Origin: Bacteroidales bacterium
GTDB taxonomy: Bacteria; Bacteroidota; Bacteroidia; Bacteroidales; M50B96
Length of the DNA stretch: 54,864 nt
NCBI GenBank assembly: GCA_021740905.1
Contig: JAIOYV010000045.1
Location: 1 to 54,864 of the forward strand
Direction: 5' to 3'
The translations under genes were made by a program, and so were the position numbers. Positions 16,972-26,237 of this stretch are shown one piece after another. The number at the start of each line of letters is the position of its first letter. The first letter of the stretch is position 1. The notes under the pieces were generated by a model. That model ran no database searches. It worked only from the letters and a program-made list of their open reading frames with translations, and was not told the DNA's origin.

Positions 16972-19395
16972 TTAATACAGTTTCGGGTATTTTATCGGGT
17001 CCGATTCCCGCATCATAGCGTACACGGCCTCGAATACATTTTCGGCGTTTGGGTTCGAGAAATAGTCGCCATCGGTGGCATAAGCCGGACGGTGTTCCTG
17101 GGCTGCCAGTGTGCGTGGCTCCGAATCGAGGTGATAAAAAGCACCCTGTTCTTCAACCACTTTTTGCATCATGTAGGCGGTGGCACCTCCCGGTACGTCT
17201 TCATCGAAAAACAATACCCGTCCGGTTTTCTTCACCGATTCGAGAATCATCCCATGTGTATCGAAGGGCAGCAAAGTTTGCACGTCGATCAGTTCAACAC
17301 TAATATTAAAACCTTTTAGTTGCTCGATGGCATCCTGAGCAATCCGCACACACGATCCATAAGTAACCAGGGTTAGGTCGGTACCTTCTTCCAGAATTTC
17401 AGGAATACCTAGTGGTGTCCTGAATTCTCCAATATTATCGGGCATTATTTCTTTCAAACGATACCCGTTCAAGGGTTCGATAACCAAAGCTGGGTCTTGA
17501 CCTTCGAGCAGTGTATTGTAAAAACCTGCCGCCTGGGTCATATTGCGGGGCACACACACATAAACCCCACGAATGGAGTTGATCACCATGCTTAACGGCG
17601 ATCCCGAATGCCAGATTCCTTCAAGCCTATGGCCACGGGTACGGATTATGACCGGGATTTTCTGGCCACCTACAGTACGATAGTGAGTGGTTGCCAAATC
17701 GTCGCTCATAGTCTGCAGAGCATACAGCAGATAGTCGAAATACTGTATTTCGGTGATCGGGCGCAGGCCACGGAGAGCAAGCCCCATCCCCTGCCCCAGG
17801 ATAGTCGTTTCGCGGATACCGGTGTCGGTGATCCGGATTTCACCATACTTTCCTTGCAATCCTTCCAGGCTTTGGTTCACACCTCCAATGTGTCCGACAT
17901 CTTCACCAAAAGTGACAACTTTGGGATTGTGGCTAAAAATGTAATCGAAATTATCGCGCAACACTTCACGGCCAGCTACCTCGGGCGAATTCTTCGAGAA
18001 TACGGGCTTTACACCTTTTACCAAAACCGATGAAGTTTCATCTTCAACATACAATTTATCGTTGTAGCGTACACGGTTGTCTTCGTAGTTGCGTTCGAGC
18101 CACTCGCTCAAATCAGATTGCAATTTTTTCCTGATGTTGCAGTCAAGGCATACATGGCGCAGGATTTTCTTGGCCGCGCTGAAATTATCTTTTCTGATGG
18201 GGCTGATTACTTTCCTAAGTTCATCGGCTACCATTCCCACTTTATCGATACCCTCGCGTTTGCAATTGCAGCTGCGGTTTTCGATAATGGTCAACAGGTT
18301 TTTCCGTTCGTCTTCGATGGGTTTTTTGAACGTACTCCAAGCCTCTTTCCTGGCCTTCTTTACAACTTCCAAAGCCTCGGATTCCAGGGTGTCACATTCT
18401 TTAGCTGTGGCCACACCGCTTTCGATCATCCATTCACGCATTTTTTTTATGGGGTCGAAATCCAGTTCCCATTGCAGGCGTTCGGGCGATTTGTAACGTT
18501 CGTGCGATCCGCTTGTACTGTGTCCTTGAGGCTGGTTTACTTCGTTTACATGGAACAGAACGGGAACATGCTCGGTCCGGCATTTCTCGACACCTTCTTT
18601 ATACATTTTTACCAACTCGGGATAATCCCATCCACGAGCTTTGTAAATATAATAACCATCGCCGTTTTCATCTTTTTCGAAACCCTTTAGCAGAGCTGAA
18701 ATATTTTGTTTGGTGGTTTGGTATTTGGCCGGGACAGAAATCCCGAAGCCATCGTCCCATACCGAAATGGCCATAGGTACCTGCAATACCCCTCCGGCGT
18801 TGAAGGTTTCCCAGAAATGCCCTTCCGACGTGGAAGAGTCACCAATGGAACCAAAGGCCACCTCATTCCCTTTGTCAGAAAGGGTGGTGTACTGGTGCAA
18901 TTCAGGGTTGTTTCGAAATAATTTCGAGGCCCAGGCCAAACCAAGCAAGCGCGGCATTTGCCCTGCGGTGGGTGAAATATCGGCTGATGTGTTGGGTTGT
19001 TTGGTCAGGTCTTTCCAGTTTCCTTTCTCGTCGATCGAGCGGGAGCCAAAGTGATTGTTGAATGAGCGCCCTCCATTGCTTGGACTTAATTCTATGTTTG
19101 TTTCGCCATACAACTGGTAAAAAAACTCCTCCGGTGAAAACAAACCCACTGCCATCATCCAGGTTTGATCGCGATAATAACCTGATCGCCAATCGCCATT
19201 TTTAAAATTTTTGGACAGGGCTACCTGGGCCACTTCTTTTCCATCGCCAAAGATTCCGAATTTACCCTTTCCTGTAAGTACGTCTTTCCGGCCCATTACG
19301 GAGCATTGACGACTAATGTTAACCAATTTGTAATCGGCAAAAACTTCTGCTTTGAAGTCTTCGAGCGAAATATTTTTTTCTTTTTTCGATGTCAT
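16972..19395 (-). CDS. fused E1 alpha-beta subunit of a branched-chain 2-oxoacid (or pyruvate) dehydrogenase
   Basis: E1 decarboxylates the 2-oxoacid on thiamine diphosphate and passes the acyl group to the lipoyl E2. The N-terminal half is E1-alpha-like, with the ThDP motif beginning GDSSTSEGHFWE (about 185-196) and ending near WDDGFGIS. The C-terminal half from about 470 is E1-beta-like: VVTFGEDVGHIGG with the cofactor-activating Glu, EIQYFDYLLYAL, and RTRGHRLEGIWHSGSP. A Cys-bearing linker region separates the two. An in-frame TTG at 19422 would lengthen it by nine residues, but a promoter -7 box overlaps that codon. I therefore chose ATG 19395 (807 residues). E2, E3 and other partners are not in the window, so the exact substrate is uncertain. 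Confidence 0.88.
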   Translation of the reverse strand: MTSKKEKNISLEDFKAEVFADYKLVNISRQCSVMGRKDVLTGKGKFGIFGDGKEVAQVALSKNFKNGDWRSGYYRDQTWMMAVGLFSPEEFFYQLYGETNIELSPSNGGRSFNNHFGSRSIDEKGNWKDLTKQPNTSADISPTAGQMPRLLGLAWASKLFRNNPELHQYTTLSDKGNEVAFGSIGDSSTSEGHFWETFNAGGVLQVPMAISVWDDGFGISVPAKYQTTKQNISALLKGFEKDENGDGYYIYKARGWDYPELVKMYKEGVEKCRTEHVPVLFHVNEVNQPQGHSTSGSHERYKSPERLQWELDFDPIKKMREWMIESGVATAKECDTLESEALEVVKKARKEAWSTFKKPIEDERKNLLTIIENRSCNCKREGIDKVGMVADELRKVISPIRKDNFSAAKKILRHVCLDCNIRKKLQSDLSEWLERNYEDNRVRYNDKLYVEDETSSVLVKGVKPVFSKNSPEVAGREVLRDNFDYIFSHNPKVVTFGEDVGHIGGVNQSLEGLQGKYGEIRITDTGIRETTILGQGMGLALRGLRPITEIQYFDYLLYALQTMSDDLATTHYRTVGGQKIPVIIRTRGHRLEGIWHSGSPLSMVINSIRGVYVCVPRNMTQAAGFYNTLLEGQDPALVIEPLNGYRLKEIMPDNIGEFRTPLGIPEILEEGTDLTLVTYGSCVRIAQDAIEQLKGFNISVELIDVQTLLPFDTHGMILESVKKTGRVLFFDEDVPGGATAYMMQKVVEEQGAFYHLDSEPRTLAAQEHRPAYATDGDYFSNPNAENVFEAVYAMMRESDPIKYPKLY

Positions 19396-19419
19396 ACTAT
19401 TTAATTTTTCATGCTTTTG

Positions 19420-19427
19420 CAAAGCTA
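19420..19427 (-). promoter_or_regulatory. -7 element of the E1 dehydrogenase gene
   Basis: On the minus strand this reads TAGCTTTG, an exact TAnnTTTG match. It overlaps an in-frame TTG and places transcription start near 19413, which favours the ATG at 19395 as start codon. No clear -33 element was found. Confidence 0.45.
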
Positions 19428-19885
19428 ATAAGAAATCCCCATTAGTTGATATATTAACAAGTAGGGATAACAGGCAGGAAATTGGTTTTGTTCAGTAAAC
19501 ATTAAAGAGTACCATATTTTTTTTGGATTAAATGGGTTTTCATTGAACTGCAAATTTAGGAAGCATTGTTTTTCAAAAATATTTGAGGTGTACTGATCTG
19601 ACTGAGGAGTTGCTTCGAAATAACTTGACCATTTCTACATGTTCTTTCTCCCTTTATCTTCCCAAAAATATCATTAGACACAACAATTAAAAACTCAAAC
19701 AATGTTTTTAATCCATTATCATGCATGGCAAATCAAACCTTGATTGCTGCTGAGGAGTAGCGAATGTTTCAATCGAATTTTAATGTGGAGCATCGAAGAA
19801 CATCCAGCTTAACCATTTATTTTATTCCTCGTACTACATGGAAATGCTCTAATTATTATTTATTTTCGGCAAATATTTATCAACT
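19428..19885. other. divergent intergenic region, no gene
   Basis: About 460 bp between the divergently oriented dehydrogenase and response-regulator genes. I see no coding frame, no RNA gene and no strong hairpin. TATTTTCG near 19860 is one base from a -7 element for the response regulator. Confidence 0.4.
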
Positions 19886-20326
19886 ATGAAAGCAAATAAA
19901 ATACTACTTGTTGAAGATAACCCCGATGATGCCGAACTTACCCTACTGGCACTTCGCAGCAAAAATATTGCGAACGAAGTGGATATTACAACCGATGGAG
20001 AGGCGGCGCTGGATTATTTGTTTGCACGTGGAAAATACAGCCATCGCGACAAAAACGAACTGCCTGTTTTCATCCTCCTCGATTTAAAGATGCCGAAAAT
20101 GGATGGGCATGAGGTGTTAAAGGAGATTAAAAGCGATGAAAAATTAAAAAAAATACCAGTGATCATATTTACTTCATCACTGGAAGACAAAGACCTCGAC
20201 CGTAGTTATTCAAACGGGGCAAACAGTTACATCCAAAAACCTGTGAATGGAGACCAGTTTGATGAAGTAGTCGAGAATTTGGGGCTTTATTGGCTTATCA
20301 TAAACGAACCTCCTCCATTCAACTAG
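19886..20326 (+). CDS. single-domain response regulator (Rcp1-like)
   Basis: 146 residues, almost entirely one receiver domain. The acidic pocket is EDNPDD at 10-15. The phosphoacceptor is Asp66 in LLDLKMPKMDG. The conserved Thr/Ser is in IIFTSS (about 93-98), and Lys in IQKP (about 117-120). The NPDD signature and an inserted loop around 45-58 are typical of the Rcp1 group that partners phytochrome-like or PAS kinases. No output domain is present. The next gene begins 7 bp downstream and encodes a hybrid kinase, so the two probably form one phosphorelay. Confidence 0.92.
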   Translation: MKANKILLVEDNPDDAELTLLALRSKNIANEVDITTDGEAALDYLFARGKYSHRDKNELPVFILLDLKMPKMDGHEVLKEIKSDEKLKKIPVIIFTSSLEDKDLDRSYSNGANSYIQKPVNGDQFDEVVENLGLYWLIINEPPPFN

Positions 20327-20333
20327 TAATCGT

Positions 20334-23078
20334 ATGGAAAAAATTAAAGTCCTCATTGTTGAGGATGTGCACGACGATGCAGAATTAACTGTTCTCGAAT
20401 TAAGCAGCCAGGGTTTTGAATTGGAATGGCATCGAGTCGAAAGCAGTGATAGCATGATCGCCATGTTGCAAGACCAGAAATGGGATGCTATTATTTCCGA
20501 CTTCATGATGAATGGCTTTACCGCCTTCGAGGCTCTTGAAATTGCAAAAAAGTATGCTGCCGACTTGCCCTTTATCATTATTTCGGGCACGGTGGGCGAA
20601 CATGTTGCGGTTGAAGCCATGCGCAAGGGAGCACATGATTACATCATGAAAGACAACCTGGTGCGATTGGGCGAAGCCTTGAAAAGAGAATTACGGATTG
20701 CAGAAACCCGAAGACAACATCACATAACAAAAATCAACCTTCAGGATAGGGAAAACCAGATTGAATCGATACTTGCGGCTTCCCCTCTTGGAATTGGATC
20801 GTTGATCGACAGAAAGTTTACTTTTATAAACGATAAAGTGTGCGAAATGCTAGGCTACTCCTGCGATGAACTTATTGGCAAAGATACTCGCATCCTATAC
20901 GAAAGCGATGAAGAATACACCCGCATTGGAAATTTTATTTATACAAACGGAAATGCCAGCAATGGGAATGTGATCACCCGTTTCCTTACTAAATCAGGCA
21001 CTTCACTGCACATCAGCTTGAATTATGCCTTTATTGATCCCTCGAAACCAACAGCAATTACTTTTACGCTCGAAGACATTACGGAAAAAAACATGGCCGA
21101 AATTGCCCTCGAAGAAAGTCGCAGGAAATATAAATATATGTACACCCTGCTCAGGTCGATTGGCGATAATATGCCCGATATGATATGGGCAAAAAATACA
21201 AAAAAGGAGTTCTTGTTCGCCAACCAGTCACTTTGCAGCCATTTATTAAATGCTGAGGACACTGATGAGCCTCTTGGGAAAACCGAAACTTTTTTTGCCA
21301 TGCGCGAAAGAAACTCTCACGCCGACGATCCCGACTGGCATACCTTTGGTGATTTCTGCATGAATTCCGACGAAATTGTAATGAAATCGCAAAAGGCCCA
21401 GCGTTTCGATGAGTATGGTAATGTACAAGGAAAATTCTTGTTTCTTGATGTGCATAAGGCACCATTATACGATGATGGTGGCCGTTTTATTGGAATTGTT
21501 GGAAGTGCCAGGGATGTAACAAAAGAAAAAGAAATACAGGCCCGCCTTGTCGATAGCGAAAAAAAATACCGCAACCTGATCGAAAAGCAGGGAGAAGGGG
21601 TTTTCATTGTCGATGAAAATGAAAACATCAAATTCGCCAATCCAGCAGCTTCCGAAATATTTGCTGTATCTGAAGAAAAATTGATTGGGAAAAACCTGAG
21701 CGAATTTGTGGATGCCAAAACTTTCGCCAAGTTCAGGCAGGGCACTGAAGATCGGCGACAGGGGAAAGATTCAAGCTATGAGGCGGAGATAATCCTGAAG
21801 GATGGGACCAAGAAAAACATCCTGGTAACAGCTACTCCTTATTTTGACGAGAACCATGACTTTGCTGGTATTTTTGGGATCTTCAGGGATATTACCGAGC
21901 GAACTAAATTAGTTGAGGATTTACGAGAGGCAAAGGATAAGGCTGAGCAAACCGATCGGCTCAAATCGGCATTCCTGGCCAATATGTCGCACGAAATACG
22001 TACCCCGATGAACAGCATTATCGGCTTTTCCGATTTACTCATGGAGGGCGATTTAACACCTGATATTGCATCAAGCTATTTGGAAGTTATCAGTAAAAAT
22101 GGAGAACACCTGCTCCAGCTTATCGACGACATTATCGACATAGCCAAAATTGAATCGAACCAGTTGAACATTATCCAAAGGCAATTCAACCTTCATGCTT
22201 TGCTAAAAGAAACCGAAATTAATTTCCTGAAGCATGCCACTGTACTCCAGAAGGGCATTGTCTTGGGACTTGACAACCATGATTCAAACCCCAGGTTAAT
22301 TTCATCGGATGAGTTCCGGATAAAGCAATTACTATACAACCTGATCCAAAATGCCATCAAGTTTAGCGACGGGGGCTCGGTGCGCTTTGGCTATCTCGAC
22401 CCTGGAAGCGACGAGCTTATTTTTTACGTAAAAGACACAGGGATTGGGATCGAACCTGAATTCCAGAAAACAATTTTCAACCGGTTTGAGCAGGGTAGCC
22501 AGGAAGCCTCGTTGAAATATGGTGGAACGGGATTGGGTCTGTCGATATGCAAAGGGATTGTGGAATTGCTAGGGGGCAAAATGTGGTTGAAATCGGAATT
22601 CGGCAAAGGCTCGGTTTTTTATTTTTCAATTCCTCTCACTGTGTCCGAAAATCTTGACAAATCGCAAGCCATGATTGATCGCGAGGAGGTAGCGAGGTTC
22701 GACTTTTCAAACCTTACTATTATTGTTGCCGAAGACAAAGAAATGAACATGTTACTTTTCGAGCAGATTTTAAAGTCAAAGGCTATCACCGTACTACATG
22801 CCAACAATGGCCAGGCCGCCATCGATCTTTTAAATGAACACCCCGAAACCGATATGGTGATAATGGATATTAAAATGCCTGTGTTGGATGGTTTGAAGGC
22901 GACCAAAATAATCAAAGCGGAACATACAAATTTGCCCATCCTTGCCGTAACCGCCTTTGCCATGTCGGAAGACAAAGAAAAGGCACTCCAAGCCGGATGC
23001 GACGACTACTTGCCGAAACCGGTCACCAAATATTCCTTGTTGGAAAAAATCAATAAGTTGATCGTAAATAAGAAGTAG
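20334..23078 (+). CDS. hybrid histidine kinase: REC-PAS-PAS-PAS-HisKA-HATPase-REC
   Basis: 914 residues, cytoplasmic, with no membrane segments. Receiver 1 (1-120) has EDVHDD at 10-15, phosphoacceptor Asp56 and Lys105. Three PAS/PAC regions follow (about 140-255, 270-400, 405-525), the last ending in the PAC word FGIFRDITERT. HisKA contains FLANMSHEIRTP with His553. HATPase shows the N-box NLIQNAIKFSDGG, G1 DTGIGI and G2 GGTGLGLSICKGIVE. The second receiver (about 793-912) has EDKEMN, Asp845 in MDIKMPVLDG and Lys in LPKP. The separate receiver just upstream (7-bp gap) is a likely partner. The signal bound by the PAS domains cannot be read from sequence. Confidence 0.93.
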   Translation: MEKIKVLIVEDVHDDAELTVLELSSQGFELEWHRVESSDSMIAMLQDQKWDAIISDFMMNGFTAFEALEIAKKYAADLPFIIISGTVGEHVAVEAMRKGAHDYIMKDNLVRLGEALKRELRIAETRRQHHITKINLQDRENQIESILAASPLGIGSLIDRKFTFINDKVCEMLGYSCDELIGKDTRILYESDEEYTRIGNFIYTNGNASNGNVITRFLTKSGTSLHISLNYAFIDPSKPTAITFTLEDITEKNMAEIALEESRRKYKYMYTLLRSIGDNMPDMIWAKNTKKEFLFANQSLCSHLLNAEDTDEPLGKTETFFAMRERNSHADDPDWHTFGDFCMNSDEIVMKSQKAQRFDEYGNVQGKFLFLDVHKAPLYDDGGRFIGIVGSARDVTKEKEIQARLVDSEKKYRNLIEKQGEGVFIVDENENIKFANPAASEIFAVSEEKLIGKNLSEFVDAKTFAKFRQGTEDRRQGKDSSYEAEIILKDGTKKNILVTATPYFDENHDFAGIFGIFRDITERTKLVEDLREAKDKAEQTDRLKSAFLANMSHEIRTPMNSIIGFSDLLMEGDLTPDIASSYLEVISKNGEHLLQLIDDIIDIAKIESNQLNIIQRQFNLHALLKETEINFLKHATVLQKGIVLGLDNHDSNPRLISSDEFRIKQLLYNLIQNAIKFSDGGSVRFGYLDPGSDELIFYVKDTGIGIEPEFQKTIFNRFEQGSQEASLKYGGTGLGLSICKGIVELLGGKMWLKSEFGKGSVFYFSIPLTVSENLDKSQAMIDREEVARFDFSNLTIIVAEDKEMNMLLFEQILKSKAITVLHANNGQAAIDLLNEHPETDMVIMDIKMPVLDGLKATKIIKAEHTNLPILAVTAFAMSEDKEKALQAGCDDYLPKPVTKYSLLEKINKLIVNKK

Positions 23079-23347
23079 GCAGTTTTCAGTCTGTAGTTCT
23101 CCGGCATCGGTCCGGTCCTAAAATATCCAATATTGAACATTCAACCTCCAATACTGAATGATGAAGTATTTATTCACCGTCCTTCAGTATTTCTCATTCG
23201 ATATTCAGGATTGAAAGCTCGATGTTCAATATTTTCATATTTCTGATGAATTAACCACCACCCAGCACTCAGTAACCAGCACCAAATCTTTCATAAGAGA
23301 AATTTGCCGTACACCTAAAGTTTGTTAGATTTGCAGGCACAAAATTA
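23079..23347. repeat. degenerate intergenic repeat tract
   Basis: A gene-free stretch made of repeated short words: TTCAGTCTGTAG, CCAATATTGAACATTC, CAATACTGAATG, and CACCACCCAGCACTCAGTAA. AATATTGAACAT (23129-23140) is inverted at 23222-23233, and ATACTGAA (23151-23158) at 23183-23190. Similar words recur at about 37200, 41133 and 47110 in this window. The nature of these repeats is unknown; they are common between Bacteroidota genes. Confidence 0.5.
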
Positions 23348-23419
23348 GGTCCCATAGTTCAATGGATAGAATGTAAGATTCCGGTTCTTATGATCTGGGT
23401 TCGAATCCCGGTGGGATCA
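23348..23419 (+). tRNA. tRNA-Arg (anticodon CCG)
   Basis: All arms fold by eye. The acceptor GGTCCCA pairs with TGGGATC (one G-T pair). The D stem is GTTC/GAAT. The anticodon stem TAAGA/TCTTA encloses loop TTCCGGT, giving anticodon CCG at 23381-23383. The T arm is CTGGG-TTCGAAT-CCCGG and the discriminator base is A. The 3' CCA is not encoded. The anticodon reads CGG arginine codons. Confidence 0.93.
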
Positions 23420-23431
23420 CATAAGATAAGT

Positions 23432-23471
23432 AAAACCATTTATAAGTCAAGTATTTATAAGTGGTTTTTGT
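23432..23471 (+). terminator. terminator hairpin after tRNA-Arg
   Basis: AAAACCATTTATAA (23432-23445) pairs with TTATAAGTGGTTTT (23455-23468) with one G-T pair. It starts 12 nt after the tRNA and runs into further T. Confidence 0.65.
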
Positions 23472-23536
23472 TTTACACACACTAATTTCCGATCAATTTA
23501 TGCGATTTGGCTCATTTCAATTCGGATATTCTGATG

Positions 23537-23764
23537 TTAATCCATTTCATCCTCCATAGCCAAAATCCTCTTCACCCTCCCAACCTCACCGGTTTCCAAT
23601 AGTACTTTTATCCCGTGCGGATGGTGAGATGATTTGGTGAGGATCCGTCTTACAAAACCTTCTGACAGCTCGCCACTTTCCTGATGCTTTTTTTCCACTA
23701 TCTCCACTTCTGATCCGATCTTGATATTTACTTTGATTCTGCCATCCAGTTTGTTGCAATCCAT
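23537..23764 (-). CDS. ywbE: YwbE family protein (DUF2196)
   Basis: 75 residues, basic. The sequence matches the small YwbE family through IKIGSEVEIVEKKHQESGEL, then GFVRRILTKSSHHPHGIKVLL and GEVGRVKRI. The conserved TKSxxHPHGIKV core is intact. The family has no firmly assigned function; the fold is probably a small beta-barrel. The gene is transcribed divergently from the DEAD-box helicase 125 bp away. That pairing with an RNA-remodelling enzyme hints at an RNA-related role, which is inference only. Confidence 0.88.
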   Translation of the reverse strand: MDCNKLDGRIKVNIKIGSEVEIVEKKHQESGELSEGFVRRILTKSSHHPHGIKVLLETGEVGRVKRILAMEDEMD

Positions 23765-23834
23765 TTTGTGTTGGTTTATTTTGAAGTTTTACGTTGAGAA
23801 CCACTCTATTTATCATCGCCCCAAAAATAAGTCT

Positions 23835-23865
23835 TTTATTTCTATGTGATTAATGAGTAATTTTG
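23835..23865 (+). promoter_or_regulatory. promoter of the DEAD-box helicase
   Basis: TAATTTTG (23858-23865) is an exact TAnnTTTG -7 match. TTTA at 23835-23838 is 3/4 of the -33 box, with a 19-bp spacer. Transcription would begin near 23872, only about 18 nt before the TTG start codon at 23890. Confidence 0.55.
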
Positions 23866-23889
23866 CAGGCATATTAAATAAATACAATT

Positions 23890-25008
23890 TTGAATACTTT
23901 CGAAGAATTAGGCATAGGCAAAGACTATGTAAAAGGCTTAACTGAGCTGAATATTATTACCCCTACGGAAATACAAAGTGCTGTGATCCCTGTGCTTTTG
24001 GAAACGAACACCGACCTGGTGGGTCAGGCGCAAACGGGAACAGGCAAAACAGCAGCTTATGGGCTTCCGCTTCTACATAAAATAAACCCCAAACGAAAGG
24101 TTGTTCAGGGACTGGTTCTTTGTCCTACCCGCGAATTGGGACAACAAATAGCCAAACAGCTTTTCAAGTTTACCAAATATACCGAACAGATATTTTCTGA
24201 GGCTGTTTTTGGTGGCCCACGCATCGAGTTGCAAATTAATGCTCTGAAAAGGCCCACCCACATTGTGGTTGCCACACCGGGCCGATTAATCGATTTGGTT
24301 AACAGAAAAGCCGTAGACCTGAGACATGTAAAAACTATTATCCTCGACGAGGCGGACGAAATGCTGAGCAGGGGTTTTAAAAAAGAACTTGACGAAATAC
24401 TGGGCTTTGTATCAGATGCTGACAATAAATGGCTATTTTCTGCCACTATGCCCCAGGGCATCAAGGATATGGTGAACAAACACATGGCCCCCGATGCCAT
24501 CCGAATCGAGGTAAGTGGCCGGAATGTGGTAAACAAAGATATTGAACATCAGTACATGCTGTGCAGCGAAATGGATAAATTCCAACAGCTCCTTCAAGTG
24601 GTAAAAAAGGAGGGGGATAACAGAGGGTTGATTTTCTGCAAAACCAAAGCTGCCACTCAGAAATTGGAGAAGCAATTGATCGCAAAGAATATTCCGGCTG
24701 GAGCCATCCACGGGGACTTGTTGCAAAAGGACCGCGACAAGGTAATGCGAGCCTTTAAAAAAGGGACAATTCAAATACTGGTCGCTACCGATTTGGCAGC
24801 CAGGGGCCTCGACATCGAAGCTTTGGCCTTTGTATTTCATTACCAATTACCCGATAAAGAAGAGTATTATACCCACCGGAGCGGACGGACTGCCCGGGCA
24901 GGTAAAAATGGAAGATCGCTGTGTTTTATTACCACAGGCGAGTTGAAGCAGCTACGATATTTTGAAAAGGCTTTGGGGATTGCCTTCTCGCAAATCAGGT
25001 TGGATTAA
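23890..25008 (+). CDS. DEAD-box ATP-dependent RNA helicase (minimal core)
   Basis: 372 residues containing every core motif in order: Q motif with ITPTEIQ, motif I AQTGTGKT (about 44-51), Ia PTRELGQQ, Ib TPGRLIDL, II DEAD (about 156-159), III SAT, IV LIFCKTK, V ATDLAARGLD, and VI HRSGRTARAG. It unwinds RNA duplexes using ATP. It stops right after the second RecA domain, with no basic, RGG or DbpA-type C-terminal extension, so RNA specificity must come from the core. The start is TTG: the frame upstream has a stop 15 bp away and no ATG, and the promoter fits. Its stop codon overlaps the stop of the convergent flavoprotein gene. Confidence 0.92.
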   Translation: MNTFEELGIGKDYVKGLTELNIITPTEIQSAVIPVLLETNTDLVGQAQTGTGKTAAYGLPLLHKINPKRKVVQGLVLCPTRELGQQIAKQLFKFTKYTEQIFSEAVFGGPRIELQINALKRPTHIVVATPGRLIDLVNRKAVDLRHVKTIILDEADEMLSRGFKKELDEILGFVSDADNKWLFSATMPQGIKDMVNKHMAPDAIRIEVSGRNVVNKDIEHQYMLCSEMDKFQQLLQVVKKEGDNRGLIFCKTKAATQKLEKQLIAKNIPAGAIHGDLLQKDRDKVMRAFKKGTIQILVATDLAARGLDIEALAFVFHYQLPDKEEYYTHRSGRTARAGKNGRSLCFITTGELKQLRYFEKALGIAFSQIRLD

Positions 25009-26237
25009 AAATACTGATAGCTTAAAATCCGTTTAGCAAAGGCCTGTCCATAATTAAAAAGTTGGTCGGTTTCTCCATTGTGCGGCTGGAACTTGGCTGT
25101 TAATCCCTGTTGAAAAAAGTTCAGTTTCAGGTTTTTTAGGTTTTCTTCCATAATCTTCACCCCTTCCCCACTCCAGCCATACGAGCCAAAAGTGCCGGCC
25201 AGTTTTCCTTTATCGCGTAGTGGGTTGATTACTGAGAACAGCTTATAGATAGGCAGTAAAATATTTTGGTTGATGGTGGGGCAACCAACGATTATCCCGT
25301 TGGAATGAGTCAGTCGGGCATCCAGTTCGCCAATGGTGCTATGCTCAATATCGAGAAGTTCGACCTCCACATCGTCGACCGATTCGATACCTTTTTGGAT
25401 GGTTCTGGCCATATCGCGGGTGTAGCCATAAGCCGATACATAAGGGATAAATACCCTTGCTTTGGCTGGGTTGCTGTCGCTTATATAGGCTTCGGCATAT
25501 TCTTTCGACAGATCAACAATTCGTTTCCAGTGGCTACGCAGGATGGGGCCGTGGCCAGGACAAATTGCAGATATTTCAAGCTCGCTAATTTTGTCAATGG
25601 CTTTCAGCATAAATTTGCTAAAAGGTTTTAAGATGACATCGAAGTAATATTTAAAGGCTTCATCGTAGTTGCCCACCTTGTCGTCGAACATTTCTTCGTG
25701 GGCAAAATGTGCCCCGAACGAATCGCAAGTGAACAGTAACTTGTCCTCTTCGAGATAGGTGTATATCGAATCGGGCCAGTGCAGATTGGGCGCACTGATA
25801 AAACGAAGGGTTTTATTGCCCAGGTCGAGCGTATCGCCATCTTTTACTTTGATCGACTTGAATGGCTTGCATACAATATCTTCGAGATAACGCAGGGCAT
25901 TGCCACTGCCAACCACCGTTGCATTAGGCGCAATTTCCAACAAATGTTTCAGGTTGCCCGAATGGTCGGGCTCAGTATGGTTCAGGATGATGTATTCAAT
26001 CTCTTCCGGATTAACCACTTGCTTCACCTTGTTGAGATAAGTGTCGACAAACTTTTCCTTCGAGGTCTCGATAATTGTTTTCTTTTCAGCATTGATAAAA
26101 TACGAATTGTAGGTAGTGCCAAATTGGGTTTCCATTACAACATCGAAAGTAACAATGTCGAAATCGAGGATTCCGATCCAATGAACATCGGGGCTAACTT
26201 GCAATACTTTATCGTCCTTCATAATTTGTTGTTTCAT
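25005..26237 (-). CDS. flavodiiron protein (A-type flavoprotein, O2/NO reductase)
   Basis: About 410 residues from the chosen ATG at 26237, which precedes the conserved start of the metallo-beta-lactamase domain. An in-frame start at 26318 would add 27 unlikely residues. The N-terminal domain carries HTEPDHSG, giving the His-x-Glu-x-Asp-His diiron ligands. TCDSFGAHF follows with the bridging Asp, then PGHGP with the last His. The C-terminal flavodoxin domain starts IPYVSAYGYTRDMA, the FMN phosphate loop, and has SYGWSGEGVK. The family reduces O2 to water or NO to N2O in anaerobes. The rubredoxin or NADH-linked donor is not in the window. The gene ends overlapping the helicase stop codon. Confidence 0.9.
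   Translation of the reverse strand: MKQQIMKDDKVLQVSPDVHWIGILDFDIVTFDVVMETQFGTTYNSYFINAEKKTIIETSKEKFVDTYLNKVKQVVNPEEIEYIILNHTEPDHSGNLKHLLEIAPNATVVGSGNALRYLEDIVCKPFKSIKVKDGDTLDLGNKTLRFISAPNLHWPDSIYTYLEEDKLLFTCDSFGAHFAHEEMFDDKVGNYDEAFKYYFDVILKPFSKFMLKAIDKISELEISAICPGHGPILRSHWKRIVDLSKEYAEAYISDSNPAKARVFIPYVSAYGYTRDMARTIQKGIESVDDVEVELLDIEHSTIGELDARLTHSNGIIVGCPTINQNILLPIYKLFSVINPLRDKGKLAGTFGSYGWSGEGVKIMEENLKNLKLNFFQQGLTAKFQPHNGETDQLFNYGQAFAKRILSYQYF

Noticed and set aside
18118-18690. 190-codon open frame on the plus strand opposite the E1 dehydrogenase
   Set aside because: Antisense to conserved E1 sequence. Its composition and lack of motifs fit a shadow frame.
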